NCBI RefSeq assembly: GCF_900078315.1
Contig: NZ_FKBS01000007.1
Location: forward strand, 335,540-376,461
DNA length: 40,922 nt
Direction: 5' to 3'
Source of the DNA: Bordetella ansorpii
Lineage (GTDB): Bacteria > Pseudomonadota > Gammaproteobacteria > Burkholderiales > Burkholderiaceae_B
Below, one piece after another: positions 39,590 through 40,922 of the stretch. A program made the position numbers and the translations under genes. Numbering within the stretch: the first letter of the stretch is position 1; each line of letters starts with the position of its first letter. The notes below the pieces were generated by a model that was not told the DNA's origin, did not search any database, and saw nothing but the letters and a program-made list of their open reading frames with translations.

Positions 39590-40489
39590 ATGCAGTCATC
39601 GCGGCGCGCTTTCCTGCTTGGACGACGGCCGGCCCGCACGGCCTGGGACGAACTGCGCGCGCGGCTGGCGCGCGTCGCGCAGGGCGCGCTGCGCGACGCC
39701 GGCCCGCGCCGGGCGCATCTGGCGGCGAGCGATGCGGCCGACGTGCGCCAGGCCCGCGCGCTGTGCGCCGAGTACGGCGCGGTGCTGGCGCTGGCGGGCA
39801 CGCCACCGGCCCTGCGGTCCGCCCACGATGCCGAACCGCCCATGCTGGTGGTGGATCCTTCCGCCCTGAATACCCTGGCGCGCGCCGGGCAGGCCTGGCG
39901 TGCCGGCCCCGGCTGCCTGGCGGGCGATCTGGCCAACGTGGGCCTGCGCCAATTCGCCGACGCACCGCGGGACCAGACCCTGGCGCTGTGGCTGGCGCGG
40001 TCGGGCGCCTGGCCCACCGGCCAGACCGCCGCCAGCGGCGTGCGCGAACTGGACGTGCTGCTGGCCGATGGCAGCGCCGAGACCCTGGGGCCGTTCGGCC
40101 AGGACGACCTGCGGCCGCTGCGCACGGCCACGGTGCAACGGCTGATTCCGGCGTTGTTCCAACTGGGGGGCGGCGCCGATGCGGCAAGCTGCCTGGCGGC
40201 GCGGCAATGGCCTGGCCGATATCGGCTGGATGCCTTGCGGCCCGTCGCCCCGCATGGCGTCAATCTGGCGCATCTGCTGCTGGGGCATGAAGGGACGCTG
40301 GGCTGGGTCGAGGGGGCTACGCTGGTTCCCGCGCCCGAGACGCCGAGGGCATCGGCCACGGTTGCCGCATCGGCGCCGGATTCGGCAATGGCTGGCGACG
40401 CGTCCGTCCTCCCCGCATCGGCCGCCCGGCGGCTCGATCTGCGCATCGCGGAATGCTTCGATCCGGCGGGCCTGTACGGCGCGTCTTGA
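39590..40489 (+). CDS. Short FAD-binding-domain protein (PCMH type, GlcD/GlcE-like)
   Basis: A 299-residue protein with the features of the N-terminal FAD-binding domain of PCMH-type flavoproteins: GPGCLAGDLANVGL, GQTAASGVRELDVLLADG and LLLGHEGTLGWVEGATL. The C-terminal catalytic (FAD-oxidase C) domain of GlcD or D-lactate dehydrogenase is missing; the end is a poorly conserved alanine-rich tail. An SSRRAFLLGRR start could be a twin-arginine-like signal, but no clear hydrophobic core follows. ATG at 39590. It may be a GlcE-like accessory subunit or a degenerate oxidase. Confidence 0.7.
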   Translation: MQSSRRAFLLGRRPARTAWDELRARLARVAQGALRDAGPRRAHLAASDAADVRQARALCAEYGAVLALAGTPPALRSAHDAEPPMLVVDPSALNTLARAGQAWRAGPGCLAGDLANVGLRQFADAPRDQTLALWLARSGAWPTGQTAASGVRELDVLLADGSAETLGPFGQDDLRPLRTATVQRLIPALFQLGGGADAASCLAARQWPGRYRLDALRPVAPHGVNLAHLLLGHEGTLGWVEGATLVPAPETPRASATVAASAPDSAMAGDASVLPASAARRLDLRIAECFDPAGLYGAS

Positions 40490-40770
40490 TCCACGCGGCC
40501 TGCGCGGCGCGCTCATCGCGAGACGCGCCCGGTGAGCCGCAGGCCGTTTGCGCCGCGGTGCATTGCAACATCGCAAGTATCGTGAAAGGCGAGAGTAAGA
40601 TAGCGCGAGATTCCCGCGCCCACCCAAGGCGCTCCTCTTTCCGTGCCGGCCTGGCGGATCCTGGCGCCGGCATTGCGGACCCCGCGGCTGCAGCCCATCG
40701 CCGCACGCGGACACGAGGCCAGAGTCACCGCATTCCTCCCTTCAACCTTGTCGGACATCGCCAGCCCCAC
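40490..40770. other. Intergenic region before maeB
   Basis: The 281-bp gap contains no gene I can support. A small dyad TTGC-N6-GCAA lies near 40564, and TAAGAT near 40597 could be a -10 box, but no -35 box fits. No clear ribosome binding site precedes maeB. Confidence 0.4.
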
Positions 40771-40922
40771 ATGGATGCCAACTTTCGCAAGGCCGCTCTC
40801 GAATACCACGAGCACGGCCGCCCGGGAAAGATCTCGGTCACGCCCACCAAGCAACTCTCCAACCAGCGCGACCTGGCGCTGGCCTACTCGCCCGGCGTGG
40901 CCGCGGCCTGTGAGGAAATCGT
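40771..40922 (+). CDS. maeB: NADP-dependent malic enzyme (partial, 5' end)
   Basis: The first 50 codons are in the window and the gene runs off the edge. The translation starts MDANFRKAALEYHEHGRPGK and contains the conserved RDLALAYSPGVAAACEEI, matching the N-terminus of MaeB-type malic enzymes, which decarboxylate malate to pyruvate. ATG at 40771 is used by alignment to the family; there is no strong ribosome binding site. Confidence 0.93.
   Translation, partial: MDANFRKAALEYHEHGRPGKISVTPTKQLSNQRDLALAYSPGVAAACEEI

Overview
The window is GC-rich chromosomal DNA of a betaproteobacterium. Gene content, gene order and protein sequence all fit the Alcaligenaceae (Bordetella/Achromobacter type). 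Genes are dense, there are no insertion sequences, phage genes or CRISPR arrays, and most neighbourhoods are conserved housekeeping clusters. The species call is an inference from family knowledge; no database was searched.

Layout. 1-1977: two identical tRNA-Ala(GGC) genes in inverted orientation flank an aldo/keto reductase; the right copy continues into tRNA-Glu and tRNA-Asp, ending at a clear terminator. 2046-7669 (minus): the miaB-phoH-ybeY-corC-lnt cluster, with overlapping starts at its head. 7930-8937: an NAD-dependent epimerase-like protein. 8990-15365 (minus): queA-tgt and yajC-secD-secF, normally one continuous cluster, here interrupted by a ccdAB toxin-antitoxin pair on the opposite strand. 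15585-18482: a PBP4-type dacB and upp, separated by about 820 bp that hold two large, related, perfectly paired palindromic elements. 18759-21048: a branched-chain-amino-acid-type binding protein coupled to a zinc alcohol dehydrogenase. 21172-29978: siroheme synthase cysG, divergent from a nitrate-assimilation operon (nrtA-nrtB-nrtD-nasC-nasA). 29971-33454 (minus): a TRAP transporter (P, Q, M) of the 2-oxoacid-binding type. 33717-35768: an unrecognised secreted protein, then a yqjD-yqjE-yqjK-like membrane set. 35865-40922: ubiD, a lytic transglycosylase, an aminotransferase, a short FAD-domain protein and the start of malic enzyme maeB.

How the genes work together. The nitrate operon imports nitrate by an ABC system and reduces it with NasC/NasA. 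The siroheme enzyme encoded divergently next door makes the cofactor for nitrite (and sulfite) reductase, although no nitrite reductase gene is present here. The control region of this operon can be read almost completely: two NtrC-type sites 31 bp apart, an A-rich stretch, a consensus sigma-54 promoter, then a leader with a hexaloop hairpin and an intrinsic terminator, as expected for ANTAR-protein antitermination. MiaB, QueA and Tgt modify tRNA; YajC, SecD and SecF assist Sec export; Lnt finishes lipoproteins.

The least explained features are the two palindromic elements at 17077-17210 and 17511-17640. They share a core placed in opposite orientations, but their 34-bp arms differ between copies while staying perfectly complementary within each copy.
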